A stretch of 64,000 bases of DNA from positions 54,733,187 through 54,797,186 of the forward strand of contig NC_088301.1 in NCBI RefSeq assembly GCF_032854445.1, written 5' to 3'. Positions within the stretch are counted from its first letter, which is position 1. The number at the start of each line of letters is the position of its first letter. Positions 50,801 through 63,751 of this stretch are shown here, piece by piece. The notes below the pieces were generated by a model. It saw only the letters and a program-made list of their open reading frames with translations, made no database searches and was not told the origin of the DNA. The position numbers were made by a program, and so were the translations under genes. Source of the stretch: Liolophura sinensis (Eukaryota > Mollusca > Polyplacophora > Chitonida > Chitonidae).

Positions 50801-53800
50801 ACCACTGACATCTTTACTGATAATTTCAGAGTTTTCCATGGTGTCACCCAAAGTTGAATTTGAAGCTGTAGTACCCTTTCCTTTCTCTTTAGCAGAGAGA
50901 CAATCCTTTTTATCATCCCTCTGCATATTGGTATCTGTTTGTGCTTCGTTACTAAGCAATGCAAAAAGTTGGGCTTCGACATGCTTTTTCTCACCTTCAC
51001 CAGACTGAATCTTGCATTTTGGGACTGTTTTCAACTCATTATCCATTCGAACTCTACCCACCTCATCGCTTTTAGAAATGCTTTCTGTACCTTTCACTTC
51101 TCCAGAATTTCCTCCTTTGTTATCAGAGGTGCATATATGTTTATTTTGTACACATTCTTTATTGCAAGAATTAGTTTTCTCACAATCTGCATCTCCACAG
51201 CTCATGGGCTCTGATTCACAAGTTGCAAACAATGCGCATATTCCTGAAATATCCACAGTATCAATGATAACCTCAGTCTTCTGAGGTGAAATTTGCTTCT
51301 CCTTAACACAGGTTTTGGGGGCCTTTGCCAACACCGGGTCTGTCAAAGATGGATCACCGGAGGAACAACGGCTTACTCGCCGTGTTACCTTCTTTGTCAC
51401 TTCCATTCTAACATCTGGATTTGATTTCAATGCTTGAGATCGTCCCTCTACCTTTGCAGCACATCCCTGAAGATTTGCACTGCTTCTCCTATGTCTCTGA
51501 TGTTGAATAGGACTGTGTGCTTTGTTGTCACAGTCTAAACTGCTGCTTCTTGCCTTTCTTGACTTACTATCAACACCAAATGACAATTTTTTTGAAGCCA
51601 ATGAACAAAGCGCTCTATCTTTGGCAGTTATTGTTACAGATAACTGCTTTGTTAACATTTTTCTCCACTCAGGATTTCCTAGACTTTGATGTGACAATAC
51701 TGGTGAAATAGTCATACATGGAGGACTATCCTGAGTAGAAGTTTCTGGATCTCCAGGAACAATTTGTCCACAACTTGGACATAATGTAGTGCATGACTGG
51801 TCACTTTCTGTCAGAACAAGATTTGCAGGATGCCCACAATCAGGAGATGGTATGACCTGATCATTATCTTCTAGTTTTCTCAACATTTTGTCATTCACTG
51901 TAACACTCTCAATGCTTTTAGCCATGGATATTATACTTGCAAACTCATCTGCAAATGACTTTTGCTTCACAGAATTGTCAGGAATGCTCTCATCGCTGGT
52001 CTCAGGCTTTTCTACAGGCCTTTCTATATCTAGATCACACTGCACCGAGTCCTGTTGCTCTTTGGAGACATTTGTGTGGGGTAATGGTGTTATCATAGGA
52101 ACAGTAGACTCTGTCATGTCTGCTGAAGACGTGGAAACAGATTCTTTATCATCTGAGCCATTATCGATTAGTCCTCCAGAAACATTTTCTACAAAAGTAT
52201 GCAAAGAAGCATTCCAGTCAGAAGGAAGGGGCGTCATTTCCATCCCAGAAATAGATGTCTCCAGCATAACAGCTTCCGCACCCTTGGAATGACTTTGCAA
52301 AACTGTTGGAGCACTTCTAAACTGCATAAACTCTTCATCTACTGATTCAATTCCAATGAAATCGTCTTGGGCAGATTCCTCCGTGTTGGATTCCACCCCA
52401 GTTGAGATTTCACTGGAACTCGGGCAGGTCGAAGGTTCGTATTCACTACAAGTTTTCTCACAACTAGAAACGGCACTTTCCTCTATAACCTTTTCAATAT
52501 ATGGTTCTTGAATGCCAGGAGTGTTGCCATGCGCGCTTTCATTTCTATTTACTGCGGAATCAACTTTGATATTTGGAATGAGATGAGTGGATACTTCATT
52601 TTCAAAATCCACATCAGTTGACGATGATTCAGCACTGACGTAAACAAGTTTGTTGGGAAAGTGGAATTTATCTTGCAAAGATAACCCCACTTGTTTTGAA
52701 TCTGTTGTTGGTGTGTCCACAGAGGAGCTCTCCATTGATGATTCTTCTGTGCCAAAATTACTGTCTTTTGATTCTGATGCATCTACTTCCGTTGACGAGT
52801 CTGTGCTTGCATATGTGGGTCTTGCCAAATTCACTGTGTCATCCGAAGAGTCACTGTCTGAGTCATCCAGGGATTTGGGTCCCGATGCTGCTGTCAGCCC
52901 TGGATTAGTTGTCTTGAACGTTTTCACAGCACTTGTTATTCTTTGCTCATGTAAATGAATATGATTCACATATTTCAGAAAAGTGACAAAAAACTTTCTA
53001 CAGTAGAAACACATAAAAGCATTCTTTCCTTTGTTGGTAAAGAACTTGTAGGGCCTTATATGTGACATAGCATAATGCTGCAAAAGAGTTTTACTGTTCC
53101 TAAACTTTGTTGCACAAATTTCACACAATTTACCATGCTTTGTTTTTGATTTTCCTTTTCCAGAACTGTCACCATCATCATTCTTTGACTTCAGTAACTT
53201 CTCTATAAGCTCTCGTGTTGCCGAATTCTCCTTTGCTACATCCTTAACTTTTCTATGAAATACTTTTCGTCCTTCACCCCGATCACTTTGTGACTCATTG
53301 GTGTCTGTGTGGTTTCCCTCTTCCTTACCAGCTTCTTTTCTCTTTCTCCCTCTTTTCTTTGGCTGCTTTATTTCACTATCAGATGTGCTGTGGAAATGAA
53401 CTCCCTTCTTGCCACTTTCTCCATTCAAGTCATTTGCTGATTCTGTTTTCTTTTTCCTTCCTCTTTTTTTCTTGACCATGGGGGTCCCATCACTAGCTAT
53501 ATCAGTTTCAGCTCCAGATATGGGTATATCTGTTTTGGCAATATTCTGAGGTAGCATTTTACCATCTTCATTATTTGGACTGCAGCTCGACACAACACTT
53601 GCTGGACTATCACCAGTTGGCTTTGGCTGAATTTCACCATTTGCAATTCTCTGCAATTTAACACTGCAGACATTTAAGTGGTTTTGTAAATCTTCTCGCC
53701 TGCTGAAGAACACTTTACAGTACTTGCACCTGTACAAATGACAAATCTTGATATTTCCACCAGTTCCATCACATTCTGCTGCATGGTTGGTCGCCAAGTG

Positions 53801-56800
53801 AAGTTCAAATTCTTGGAGAGTAGGTTTGACCGCGCTGCAAAGACGACACTTTAGTAAAGGGCATGAACTTGGTTGCTTGCCCACAGTATCTGCTTCATTG
53901 TCTTTTTGAGTGTCTGTTTCCTCTGGTCGACATATAGAACGCACATGTTCTTTCAACCGTTGCACATCTTCATGCAAGGTTGAACAAATAAGACACTTAT
54001 AAACAGTCTTATACATTTTTTCTAGCAAGTTGCTAGACTTCTGAACTTCCTTATTGTCAGTTTCTGGAGCAGACACTTTTTTCAAAGGTGGACGACCTCT
54101 GCCACGCTTCTTGAAAGCCGCTCTTTGGAGTTCTAAAACTTGAGCTAAAAACTGATCTCTGCTTACCACATTTCCCTGCTCTAATTGCACTGTATCACAT
54201 CCTTTGTCATGTTCATCCTCAATTTTTTCTATTGTTCTCTTTATCTGAGTCTCTATCTCAGGTGACAGAGTCTTGTCATTGGCTATGTAGTCCCTAGCAA
54301 CAATGTACAGATCCTTCAACTGAAGAAGTGGATTAAAGAACCACGGTCGAAAGAGCTTCAACAATCTGTCCATTTCATATAATGTGGCAGGGTTTATACT
54401 AACAGCTGTATTGCTTCCCTTCTCCAAGATTCTTGCAGATCCCATGTCTACCTGCATTTGCATTTTTGTATTGTCAGTAATGACAACCTGACTATCGCTA
54501 CTAGTTGATGCCACAGGTGCAGTTTCCTCCAATGAAAGCTGTTTGACCACAGTCTGTTCTCTGCAGCAAGGCAAAGCCTGTTTCAGACTGTCCACATTGA
54601 TTGAGTCAGACTCAACTATACTGGAGGAGACAGGCTGTCCCTCTTCTTTAACTTTTTGCATACCGGCAGCAACAACTTTCTTCTCATAAATTTTGCCAAG
54701 CTGTGTAAAATGTTCTGGAGTGGGATCCAATGCAAAGGCTGTAATGATACTTCTTTGCTGGACCTGAGGATTTAGATCCTGGTAGAGGTTGTAAATCTGA
54801 ACGCAGGTCCTGGCTATCGCTTTCTCACTCATACCAATGGCACCCTCATCACCAAATGATTTGGCACAGTCCCAGATTCCCTTGTCAAGGTTAAGGGCGT
54901 AGATCGCAAGGTCAGTGTATAGCTGAAGGAATTTTTCCAATCCACACTGAAACAAATACAGCAAAGCCTAGAATGCATTTGAATAGTTTCTTTACCTTGG
55001 AAAATTAACATGTTGTTTTACATTGTTTCTACAGAATGTGCAAACATACTGGAGCTCAATAATAAAGACAAGACAAATGCCAAAAGTTTAACGACACAAG
55101 GCCACAAACTGGAGTACTGATTTGGCCGAGTCAAACAAACCACAAAACCCCAATAAGCCATTTGCCACAGATTTTTTTTCTGGTTGTTGCTTAATCACAC
55201 ACTTGGGAATTTTTCACTACAGGTGGCCTGTATATTATGGGTGGCCTGGTGTAAACTACCAATATTGGACCAATTTTGCTGATAAATTCTTTCATCTGAC
55301 TAAGGTTCCAAGAATCAAGGAGAATATCTCAACTGTGAATGTCCGAAAGAATTTACAAACCTCTTTTCTTAAAGCCTCTATAAGCATTCCTAGCTGCTTG
55401 GTATTCCGAGATAGTTTAGCAATAGACCAAACACTGTCAGAGAACTTGTCCACATCTTTATCAGAGAGATACTGATGACGAATCCACAGCTTGAGAAGAT
55501 CCTACAAAGAAAACAGCACATGTACATAGTGCAATGACTGTTTGCAGAATGAACAGAACAATCATGGCATGTCTGGATGCACATTGCACATGGCCGGATA
55601 CTGTATGCACAATGCACATGTCTGGATGCTGTATGCACACTGCACATGGCTGGATGCTTTATGCACACTGCACAGGGCTGGATGCTGTCCACTGTGCATG
55701 GCTGGTTGCTGTATGCACATTGCACATGGCTGGATGCTGTATGCCCATTGCACAGGGCTGGATGCTGTATGCACACTGCACATGGCTGGATGCTGTATGG
55801 ACACTGCACAGGGCTGGATGCTGTATGCCCATTGCACATGGCTGGATGCTGTCCATTACACACTGTGCACAGCTGGATATAGTATGCACATTGTGAATGT
55901 CCGGATACTGTACGCACACTGCACATGGCTGGATACTGTATGCATACTGCGCATGACTGGATACTGTATGCACATTGCATATAGTTGAGCACTGTATGCA
56001 CAATGCGCACAGCTCAGTACTGCATGTACATTGCACGATACTGTATGCCAATTGCACATGGCCTGATACTGTATGCACATTGCACATGGCTGGATACTGT
56101 ATGCACATTGCACATGACTGGATACTGTATTCACACTGCACATGGCCTGATACTGTATGCACATTGCCGGATACTGTATGCAAATTGCACATGGCCTGAT
56201 ACTGTATGCATATTGCACATGACTGGATACTGTATTCACACTGCACATGGCATGATACTGTATGCACATTGCACATGGCCGGATACTGTATGCACATTGC
56301 ACATGGCCTGATACTGTATGCACATTGCACATGGCTGGATACTGTATGCACATTGCACATGGCCGGATACTGTGTGCACATTGCACATGGCCAGATACTG
56401 CATGCAAACTGCACATCAACAACCGTGATTTACCAAGGTCCTTTAGTTGTGTTGATGTGTGTTTACTTGTTTATGTCGGTATCGGTTTAAATCAGTGCAC
56501 TTATTTATTTATTTATTTATTTGTTTGGTGCTTTATGCCGTCCTCAAGAATATTTCACTTATAAGATGATTACCAGCAATATGGTGGAAGGAAACCGGGC
56601 AAAGCCAAGGGGAAACCCACAACCATCTAAGAGGACCACAACCAGAGAGGGAGACAGCATGAACCGGACATAAATCAATGTAAACAACTGACATACAGGT
56701 AAAGGGCTTGATTTCATCCATATGAGATGAAAATCCTGCAGCTAGGATGAGCTTAGGTCTGCTAGTGACTAACTGTGCTGTATCAATATGCTACGGCTTG

Positions 56801-59800
56801 AAAAGTGACAAACAATTTATCAAACTAACTAAAAGCCTTATTCATCTCACCAAATAATCTCTCTTTTCTTTTTTTTTTTCTTTCTTTTCTTTTTAATTAT
56901 GTTAAGGTAGATGTGGACATAACCCCACAAAGCATTAGTCGTCCAATGTATGTGTAGGAATATCTTACAAATCTGTACAGGATAAATGTCTCACTTACAC
57001 ACTTTGTGTAAAACCCTGTATAGTTACAATGACTATCTTAATACTGCAGTCTAAATTATTTCAGAAAAAAGCTCAATTAATTAAATATTCATTAGCAATG
57101 TAACAGATGACTGGGCAACAAAGCTTAAAATCCAAAAGGAGCACAAAATTCTAATACAACCATTAATTAAAACTGAATTATTTTCAAAACAAAATTTTGG
57201 GTGGAATAAACCATTACAATTTGCCAGGAACATGGCAAATCTTCTGACTGATTTATTTATTTATTTATTTGATTGGTGTTTTACGCCGTACTCAAGAATA
57301 TTTCACTTACACGACGGCGGCCAGCATTATGGTGAGAGGAAACCAGGCAGAGCCCGGAGGAAACCCACGACCATCTGCAGGTTGCCCCTCTTCTGACTGA
57401 AAGTTGTGGCTAAACCAGCACAGCTGAATTGGAGCCTCAGACCTAACTAGGCAGCAGCTGACTGATTCCTTCAAGAAGCATTTAATGGAACAGTCAGCAT
57501 TCTTGTTAAGCAGGATTACCACGACTGCCAATCAAACAACATACCTTAGTGCAGCAGTAGGAGTTAGGATTGATCCAGTCCTGAATGAGAAAAGTCTGGG
57601 CAAGGAGCACACAAACTCCCCTGTGCTGTTCCTGCTGTTCTAAGCTCTTCACAACCTGGACCCCAAAGTCGCAGGAAATCTTTCGACACTGAAATCCCAG
57701 GAATAAATAACATATACAGATAAAACCTCAACGACAGACACCGATTCTGGACTGGACAGAATAACACAAGAATAAATATATCACATCAAATAGGATTCCA
57801 ACAACATATCCTGAAAATAAAGGTATTTTTCAAAGTCTCAGAGTGTCTTACTCAGTTATTTTATTGTTGTTTTGGCCCTGAATGCAATAAATTTCATAAA
57901 CATGATGCTCTGGTTAGTGGGTGGAGGAAATCACCACACCTTTCCAGGTTATCCCTAGATCTCAGAGAGGAGCAGTTTATGTTAAATATGAGAATTTTCT
58001 TGTAAATAATGAAAATGAAGGACTGAACATTTATCAAGCTATTGAGATTATCTGAGGCTATTTATACCGTGATGATTTTTGGCAACAGTGTTTCAGTGGA
58101 TTGCAGCAATATGTTTTGGAACAAGCGAATCTCCATACCTGGCCAAAAGAATGTGCAAAGTCTCTGCAAAACACTACAGGTAATAAAAACGCCCAATGAT
58201 ATTCAGTGTAATATGCTCAGTACATTCCATCTCCTGGTTTATGATGGCATTAAATAACAAATTGTTTTACTTCATGTGTGCTGGTATATATTCTTTAAAA
58301 GAATCAATGCATAGAAGGCCTACTTTCTTATCCCATGAGATGATGCTAGTGCCAAGTGTGAATGAAATGTCATCAGGGTCCTTCTGCACTGACCAGGTCT
58401 TGATTAGGTTTCATATTAGAGAATTTGAGAATTAAGTAAAACAGAGTGGCTAAAAGCATGATGACATTCCGACTTACATGTAGTCATAATGGTGACTTTA
58501 TTATGTTTAAAGAAGTGGAGAGCACTGGCGGTAATTCTTAAATGACGAAGAAAAACACCACCTATGTTTTGTCCAAGGCTAAAGAAACCCCTGAAGATAA
58601 TGATACCTTACACTAAGACTTACACTAAGCAAGTTTCAGCTCATTTTTCTACATGGTAGTGTTAAATGGTTATAGCCTCACCTCTTCCCTGAATTTGGCA
58701 ACATAGTTGTGCCTGTGCAGTAGCAGGAGCTGTGTTTGTCTCAGATAAAGGTCATCCTTTAGCATAGGATGGAAAGTGCACCAGTGGCACAGGTTGATCA
58801 CAAACTCATCACAATCCTCCTCCAGCAATACCTCCACTCGCAATTTCAACACCATCTGGTCCTCCTTCTCAATGTAAGCTTTACCTGTCCAGAACAAATA
58901 CACCACCATCTGAAATCACTCAGTCCTTACTTTCAATAACACCTTAAACATTTAATTAGAAGAAACTGTCAAACAACAACTGCACTTCTCTCATTTTGAC
59001 TTGTTTGGGCTTTTACACAGTATTTCACCTATATGACAGCGGCCAGCATTATGGTGGGAGGAAATAAGGCTTAGTCCTGGGTATATCCACAACCAGTTGT
59101 AGGTTGCTGACAGGCCTTCCCACGTACCAGAGAAAGCCAGCATGAGCTGGAGGTGAACTCACAGTCACCGCATTGCTGAGAGACCACTAGGTCAGTGTTG
59201 ATCAGTGTTGGCCATGTTCTAGCTAATTACACACATGCATATGCCCGCATTGATGTATTCTAAAAAAATTTAAGTATGAGAACACATATTCTAATAATCT
59301 GTAACATATACATGTAATAATTATGACACTGGGCTAAATATATAAACTGCTATCCTCAAACAGTTCCTACCTTCCTGCTCATCTTCACAGTCATTGGACA
59401 TGATCTTGGAGAGAGTGGGGTCCCCCCAATGTGTGTCCATGAGGTCTAGGAGCAGTTCTATTCGGGTGTACCCAGCTGGAGATAACATTTTGTGAGTTGC
59501 ATCCAGCACTATCCGCAGCCCTCTCTTTCCAGGGTCGTCCTCAGGCAACTGACTCCACTGAATACCCAAGATGGCCTTTGTACACAAGCTAAAACAGAAC
59601 AGGCCAATAGAGACATTTTCACTGCCTGAAATGAATTTGTCAAGATTAACACATGTGAATGGTGTTAACATATATTTTTTGAAATGTGCACACACAGATT
59701 TTCAGATGGCTGCACAATGAATACCAGTATCCTAATACTCACACAAAGAGTTGCTGACAGAGCTCCAAGCGGGCCATGGTGGGAGCCAGGTAGATGTAAA

Positions 59801-59888
59801 TGAGACGCAACTGGTCCATAATCTTACAGAGGAGTAACAGGTAAAGGTCATATTGGCCACGAGTCTTCTCACTCACCGACTGGGCCAA
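44861..59888 (-). CDS. Giant C2H2 zinc-finger / AT-hook protein, ZNF292/RLF-like N-terminus (5' end missing)
   Basis: Six exons join in phase: 59888-59743, 59588-59371, 58884-58682, 57688-57545, 55501-55361, 54946-44861. They give 3645 residues without the N-terminus; the giant last exon gives 3361 of them. The first 400 residues are helical, and their order (ARLELCQQLF...C, GDPTLSKIMS, VCVLLAQTFL, QLGMLIEAL) follows the N-terminal region of ZNF292 and RLF; those genes also have a few small exons then one huge terminal exon. Five C2H2/C2HC fingers lie at 52946-54010, with AT-hooks RGRGRPP, KRGRKKK, KRGRKRK and KPGRPKK. The rest is Ser/Thr/acidic disordered sequence with a degenerate repeat array and a basic C-terminus. 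A nuclear DNA-binding regulator is likely. Exon 1, which should encode the extreme N-terminus and end in phase 0, was not found. Gene reality is near certain; the family name is an inference. Confidence 0.85.
47990..49005 (-). repeat. Degenerate ~21-residue peptide repeat array in the giant exon
   Basis: About 15 units share the pattern EDNTTxADxxxxADVxxM or DHTSVADxKDVAHDxCM. Similar blocks (HTSVAEAKSAAP..KGSCM, HGSVARAKDAAPITKESCM, HILVPEAKGTAPITKGSCI) recur further apart, which suggests higher-order units of roughly 65 residues. The reading frame is intact throughout. It is acidic, Thr- and Asp-rich, and probably disordered. No known domain was recognised. Confidence 0.75.
52946..54010 (-). 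other. Zinc-finger cluster of the giant protein
   Basis: Five fingers are visible. Three sit close together: CLICSTLHEDVQRLKEHV (last ligand Cys, about 53935-54010), CRLCSAVKPTLQEFELHL (about 53790-53865) and CKYCKVFFSRREDLQNHL (last ligand Cys, about 53665-53735). After a 170-residue basic linker with two AT-hooks come CEICATKFRNSKTLLQHY (about 53064-53140) and CFYCRKFFVTFLKYVNHI (about 52946-53015). Two of five use a terminal Cys instead of His. ZNF292 itself has many more fingers, so this protein is finger-poor for the family. Confidence 0.8.
55575..56415. repeat. 28-base minisatellite, about 30 copies
   Basis: Unit TGCACATTGCACATGGCTGG then ATACTGTA, repeated head to tail in the intron between 55501 and 57545. 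Left copies (to about 55860) mostly read GGATGCTGTATGC and CACAGGGCTGG; right copies read GATACTGTATGC and alternate CACATGGC(C/T) GGA or CTGA. Because 28 is not a multiple of three and the unit has few stops, long frames stay open in several frames on both strands. These are not genes. Confidence 0.9.
56500..56680 (-). mobile_element. Type-B SINE copy
   Basis: (TTTA)n tail at 56500, TTTGGTGCTTTATGCCGTCC, TCAAGAATATTTCACTTATA, GGTGGAAGGAAACCGGGCAA and GGGGAAACCCACAACCATCT. The head part is decayed. It lies beside the 28-base array in the same intron. Confidence 0.7.
57245..57395 (-). mobile_element. Type-B SINE copy, best-preserved body
   Basis: TTTATTTATTTATTTGATTG, GTGTTTTACGCCGTACTCAA, GAATATTTCACTTACACGAC, GGCGGCCAGCATTATGGTGA and CCCGGAGGAAACCCACGACC are all intact; the copy stops before the tRNA-like head. 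It lies in the same intron as the 28-base array. Confidence 0.75.
59010..59200 (-). mobile_element. Type-B SINE copy in the zinc-finger gene
   Basis: GTATTTCACCTATATGACAG, CGGCCAGCATTATGGTGGGA, GAAAGCCAGCATGAGCTGGA and GGTGAACTCACAGTCACCGC follow type-B order up to the B-box region. The (TTTA)n tail is missing. Confidence 0.65.
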
Positions 59889-61924
59889 CTGAAACACAAA
59901 CACGTCAGTCACCACTTACTACAAGTCTTAACACTTAATAGAAAATATACATTTATACAGACATATTTCATGTACTTCATATTTATTTATTTGATTTTCT
60001 TTACCCACAGGTGTTAATACATAACCAGTGACACCAAGAGCTGCAATTCAACCATATCATAAACCTAGGGTTAGTGGTATTCACTGACTGACAATGCGTA
60101 TGACACTAGCATGTAACAAGTATTACTCCACACGAGCGCATATGTCATAAGTAGTATACTACAGTGTAATGTATGTTTGTATGCAATTTATGTTTCTTTG
60201 TTAATTTTTACAAGTATGTGAACAAAAGGCTAACTAAAATGGAACAAGATATTTCTGTTTAATGGAAAATTTACTTGAATCTGCATGTACTTGTAATAGA
60301 GGATATAAATGGATTTAGTATATATACATGTAGGCTTGCTGAATACATCTTTACGTACAAAAATGTACAAATGACAAGACATCCATTTCCTTTTGATTTC
60401 TTGTTTTGCAACAGCATATCTTTGGCAGAAATTACCTTTAATTTTTGCTTATTTTCATACTCTGTGCATACTGGATTTTTTTTTTGGCTGATATAGCTTG
60501 TGCCACTTTGATCCTGTGGTATTCAATCTGATCACATATACATTGTCAATGTCTAGTTGGGATTTTAAGCTCCTGGCATACTTGTCAAAAGCATCCTACT
60601 TGCAAATCCAATGGGAATCTTGAAAAACTGCTTACACCAAAGGGGATTTCTCACAACCAGTCCTATTTACCTGAGCGTTTGTTAATAAATGCACTGAGAA
60701 TACAACTACATGAAGACCAAAAAAATTAAATAAATAAAAATCTTGCTATTTGTATCTCCAAGTTTGATTTTTGTTTTTAATAGAGCAAAAAAGATCAGCT
60801 TACCAAACTGAGTAAAAATTACAAAGAGCCTAAGAAGGTAAATCACATGAAAGCTAAGATCAGTGCTGTGCCTTACCCCAGCATTTGTGACATTGAAAAT
60901 GATACTGTAAAAACTGCAAAATACTAGAAAATGAAAATATTACTATGCTTGTAAACACACCTTATAACACAGTGAATGTTATACATGGTGATACAAACAC
61001 ACTGCCCATTATATCTCCTTTTCTTATAAAATCCCTCCCTAAGATTGAAAATGAAAACTTTTGGTATAAGCTAACATGTATCTGTATATTTTCCCTTCCA
61101 AAACTGGCAACATGCTTTTATATTTGGTCTAAACTTGACACAGAATTATGGTAATACCGTAGAACAATTTTAATCTCTAATGTAACCTTTTTAATTCAAT
61201 CAAGAAAATCCCCTGAAAGAATCCCCCCAACAACCACCCCGCAAAAACATTTTAAAGGGCTTAGTAAGTTCACTATATAAGTTTCAATCTACACCCCTTT
61301 TTAAGGCTACACTGTGGACAACAAATTCATATTAAAATCACGGAATTAAACAAATCTATCCTTGGCGTAAAAAATATCAAAATAATCCACAGACCGACAG
61401 GGTCGTATCTAGATATATCTTATTTTGTGTCGCTATTATTTAATATTGCTGACTTGCATAGCCAAGGATCTAGGCTGTGATCTTTTAATATGGGGTTAGA
61501 CATAGATCACATCCGCGGAGTGAAGAAAATCCGCTCAACAAAAATTCTGTGCAAATGTTCATATACATGCATTCATCTGGCAAAACTACGATGAATTATG
61601 TTCACCAAGACATTCTCTTTTTCCCCTGCCAATTTTTTTCCACATTTTGTAGCCTTTACACACAGTAAATCCAAGATAATTCAGTCGTGTTGATATCGTG
61701 ACCTAATAAATCGGGTTGTTCCTCCCTGCGCATGCATGGTAGACCTTTTCATGACATCACTATGTTTTGATTTGACTGCAGGGACCCCACAATTTGTGCG
61801 AACGGTCAAATTACGTTTGCAGTCAAAAAGAGAGGTCTATACCTTCGGCATCTGTTCCATTCTATATTTCACAGAAAGGGCAACCATTGCTGCACATGCA
61901 CGCCTGACCCAGATTTTAAAAAAC

Positions 61925-61998
61925 ATGGCAGCGCGTGGCGACCTGCTAAACATGAGCCTATTTTCAACTTCGGCTAAAATTTACAGGAGAATTGTGAG
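61925..61998 (+). CDS. Candidate first exon of an unknown gene
   Basis: ATG in AAACATGGCAGCG opens MAARGDLLNMSLFSTSAK followed by IYRRIVR, and the frame meets a good donor GAG|GTAAAG at 61998. The surroundings are richer in CpG than the flanks. The basic, Ser-containing start followed by a Tyr-Arg pair could suit a mitochondrial LYR-type protein, but this is speculation from a very short sequence, and no second exon was found. Confidence 0.2.
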
Positions 61999-63687
61999 GT
62001 AAAGGCAGATAGCGTTTATGGCAAAATGTGCATTAATATTTCAGCTATCAAAAATTGCCGTGATTTATATGTAGTCAGGATGAATCTAATGCGCATGCAT
62101 CCGAATTGAACGAGGGGACAGCTCTTTCTAAGCATCAAACCAAAATGGTGTCCACATAGCTCATATATATAAGACACCCTTAGACCGTGCTTTTGGGCTT
62201 TTGATTTACAAAACTTGCATGTTTTTTGTCAGTCAACAATGATACTTCCCGCTTGACTTGTACTCGAAATTTAGAATGAGTATCAATCTGATTGGCAAGG
62301 TTTGAGTTGTACAAAGTGAAACAATGTAAAATTTTTCAGATCTTTGTGGATATTCACCAAGTAGGTTTGTGCCTGTTACAAGGCGTCGATCAGGCACAGA
62401 AGAGATCTGGTGTTCATAGTTTCCATTGTCTGTAGATATACTGAGAGAATCTACAAATCCCAAGTCTAAGGCAAGGCTGGGATTAAACTAACCTACATGT
62501 ATCTACTCGACAACAGTCGCCAACCATTTTCCACACACACTCATACTGAAGGAATTATCTCTACCAGAGTTTCAAGTCGTCAGCCGACGCAGCCATGAAG
62601 TGGCCTAGCCACCCAAAACCTTTTCCCACCATTTACAGTGAGGAGCTGTAGTTACAAAACAACAACAACAACAACCATGTTCATGTAGTCATCTTAATGG
62701 CAAATGCAATACTATTACAATGTCTCTTTGCAGCTTAAAGCTTTTCAAGCTCTGTTTTATTTCGAGCTATGTATCACTGATTAAGGGGAGAGCAAAAAAC
62801 AAAGTCTGGTGTTAGTGCTGGGGTGTATTGAAGTGAGTGAAGACGCAGGGCAGCTTAACCCAGACAGTGAGGGCATCCTTAAGGCAGCCATTGTGTGAGG
62901 GTGGTTCACAGGTATGCCTCTGCTGAAAGCTGACAGCCACAAAGATGTAGGTCAGCTATTGAGCTAGGGTCTAGCTCAGAGGCAAGCAGAAAGGCACATC
63001 AGCTAGTACATAAATAGCAATGCCTCTGGGCCTGCTGGTGAGGAGAAGTACATGTGCGTACTGTAACACCATGCACAAGCACAGGTGTTTGTAATGCTAA
63101 ATAGTGTGCCATAACTTGTACACAACCATAACTATTTACCATCCAGTACCATGTGGTACATGTGCAACATAACCCACAGCAGATCATTTGCTTAACCTTG
63201 TGAGTAGGATAAGTCTGCAAAATGTTCATGTTCATGTAGCCTACATGCTACCGCACACATATGTAGACGTAGGCCTATACATGACAAATACATACATGAG
63301 CACTGGTACTAGAATTAGACAGGGTACTGTATAATGCTTCTCGACATTTGTCTGTACTCTGAGGTCTGTCCGTTAGATCAGACAACATTCTATGTTCCTT
63401 TTTGTTGTCATAATGCCATGTAACACCCTTATAAATGAACTGAGGTGATCAGTATAACATAATATGATATTTTTGAGCAGTACATTCAAGAAACTTGTCT
63501 GCAGTGATTACTGCAAGGCAACTACTGGAAATGCATAGATTTTAAGCAATTACTCCATTACTATTAATGGAATGAATAATTAACTTAAATGAGAAAAAAA
63601 ATTAAAAACATGACACTATAGGCTGAAAAGAGCACATTTTTTTATATCTAGTGGTGCCTGTTTCATAATTTTGCGATTTTTCCTCAC

Positions 63688-63751
63688 CATACACATGAAG
63701 CCTGAAAACGGCAAAACTGGCATAAATCGCTGAGTCCATCGCGTCCTCCAT
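63688..63751 (-). CDS. Candidate first exon, minus strand
   Basis: ATG in AAAGATGGAGG starts MEDAMDSAIYASFAVFRL and the frame runs to a donor ATG|GTGAGG. It points toward the zinc-finger gene, but its phase (1) does not fit the phase 0 start of the exon at 59888, so at least one more exon would be needed. It may belong to another gene or be spurious. Confidence 0.2.

Noticed and set aside
45228-52958. Many open frames of 60-150 codons on the plus strand and in other minus frames
   Set aside because: They are shadows of the giant exon, which has continuous sense, zinc fingers and AT-hooks in its own frame.
55390-56422. Several open frames of 90-250 codons on both strands
   Set aside because: All lie in the 28-base minisatellite; the shared period explains their openness and their Cys/His-rich look, which should not be read as zinc fingers.
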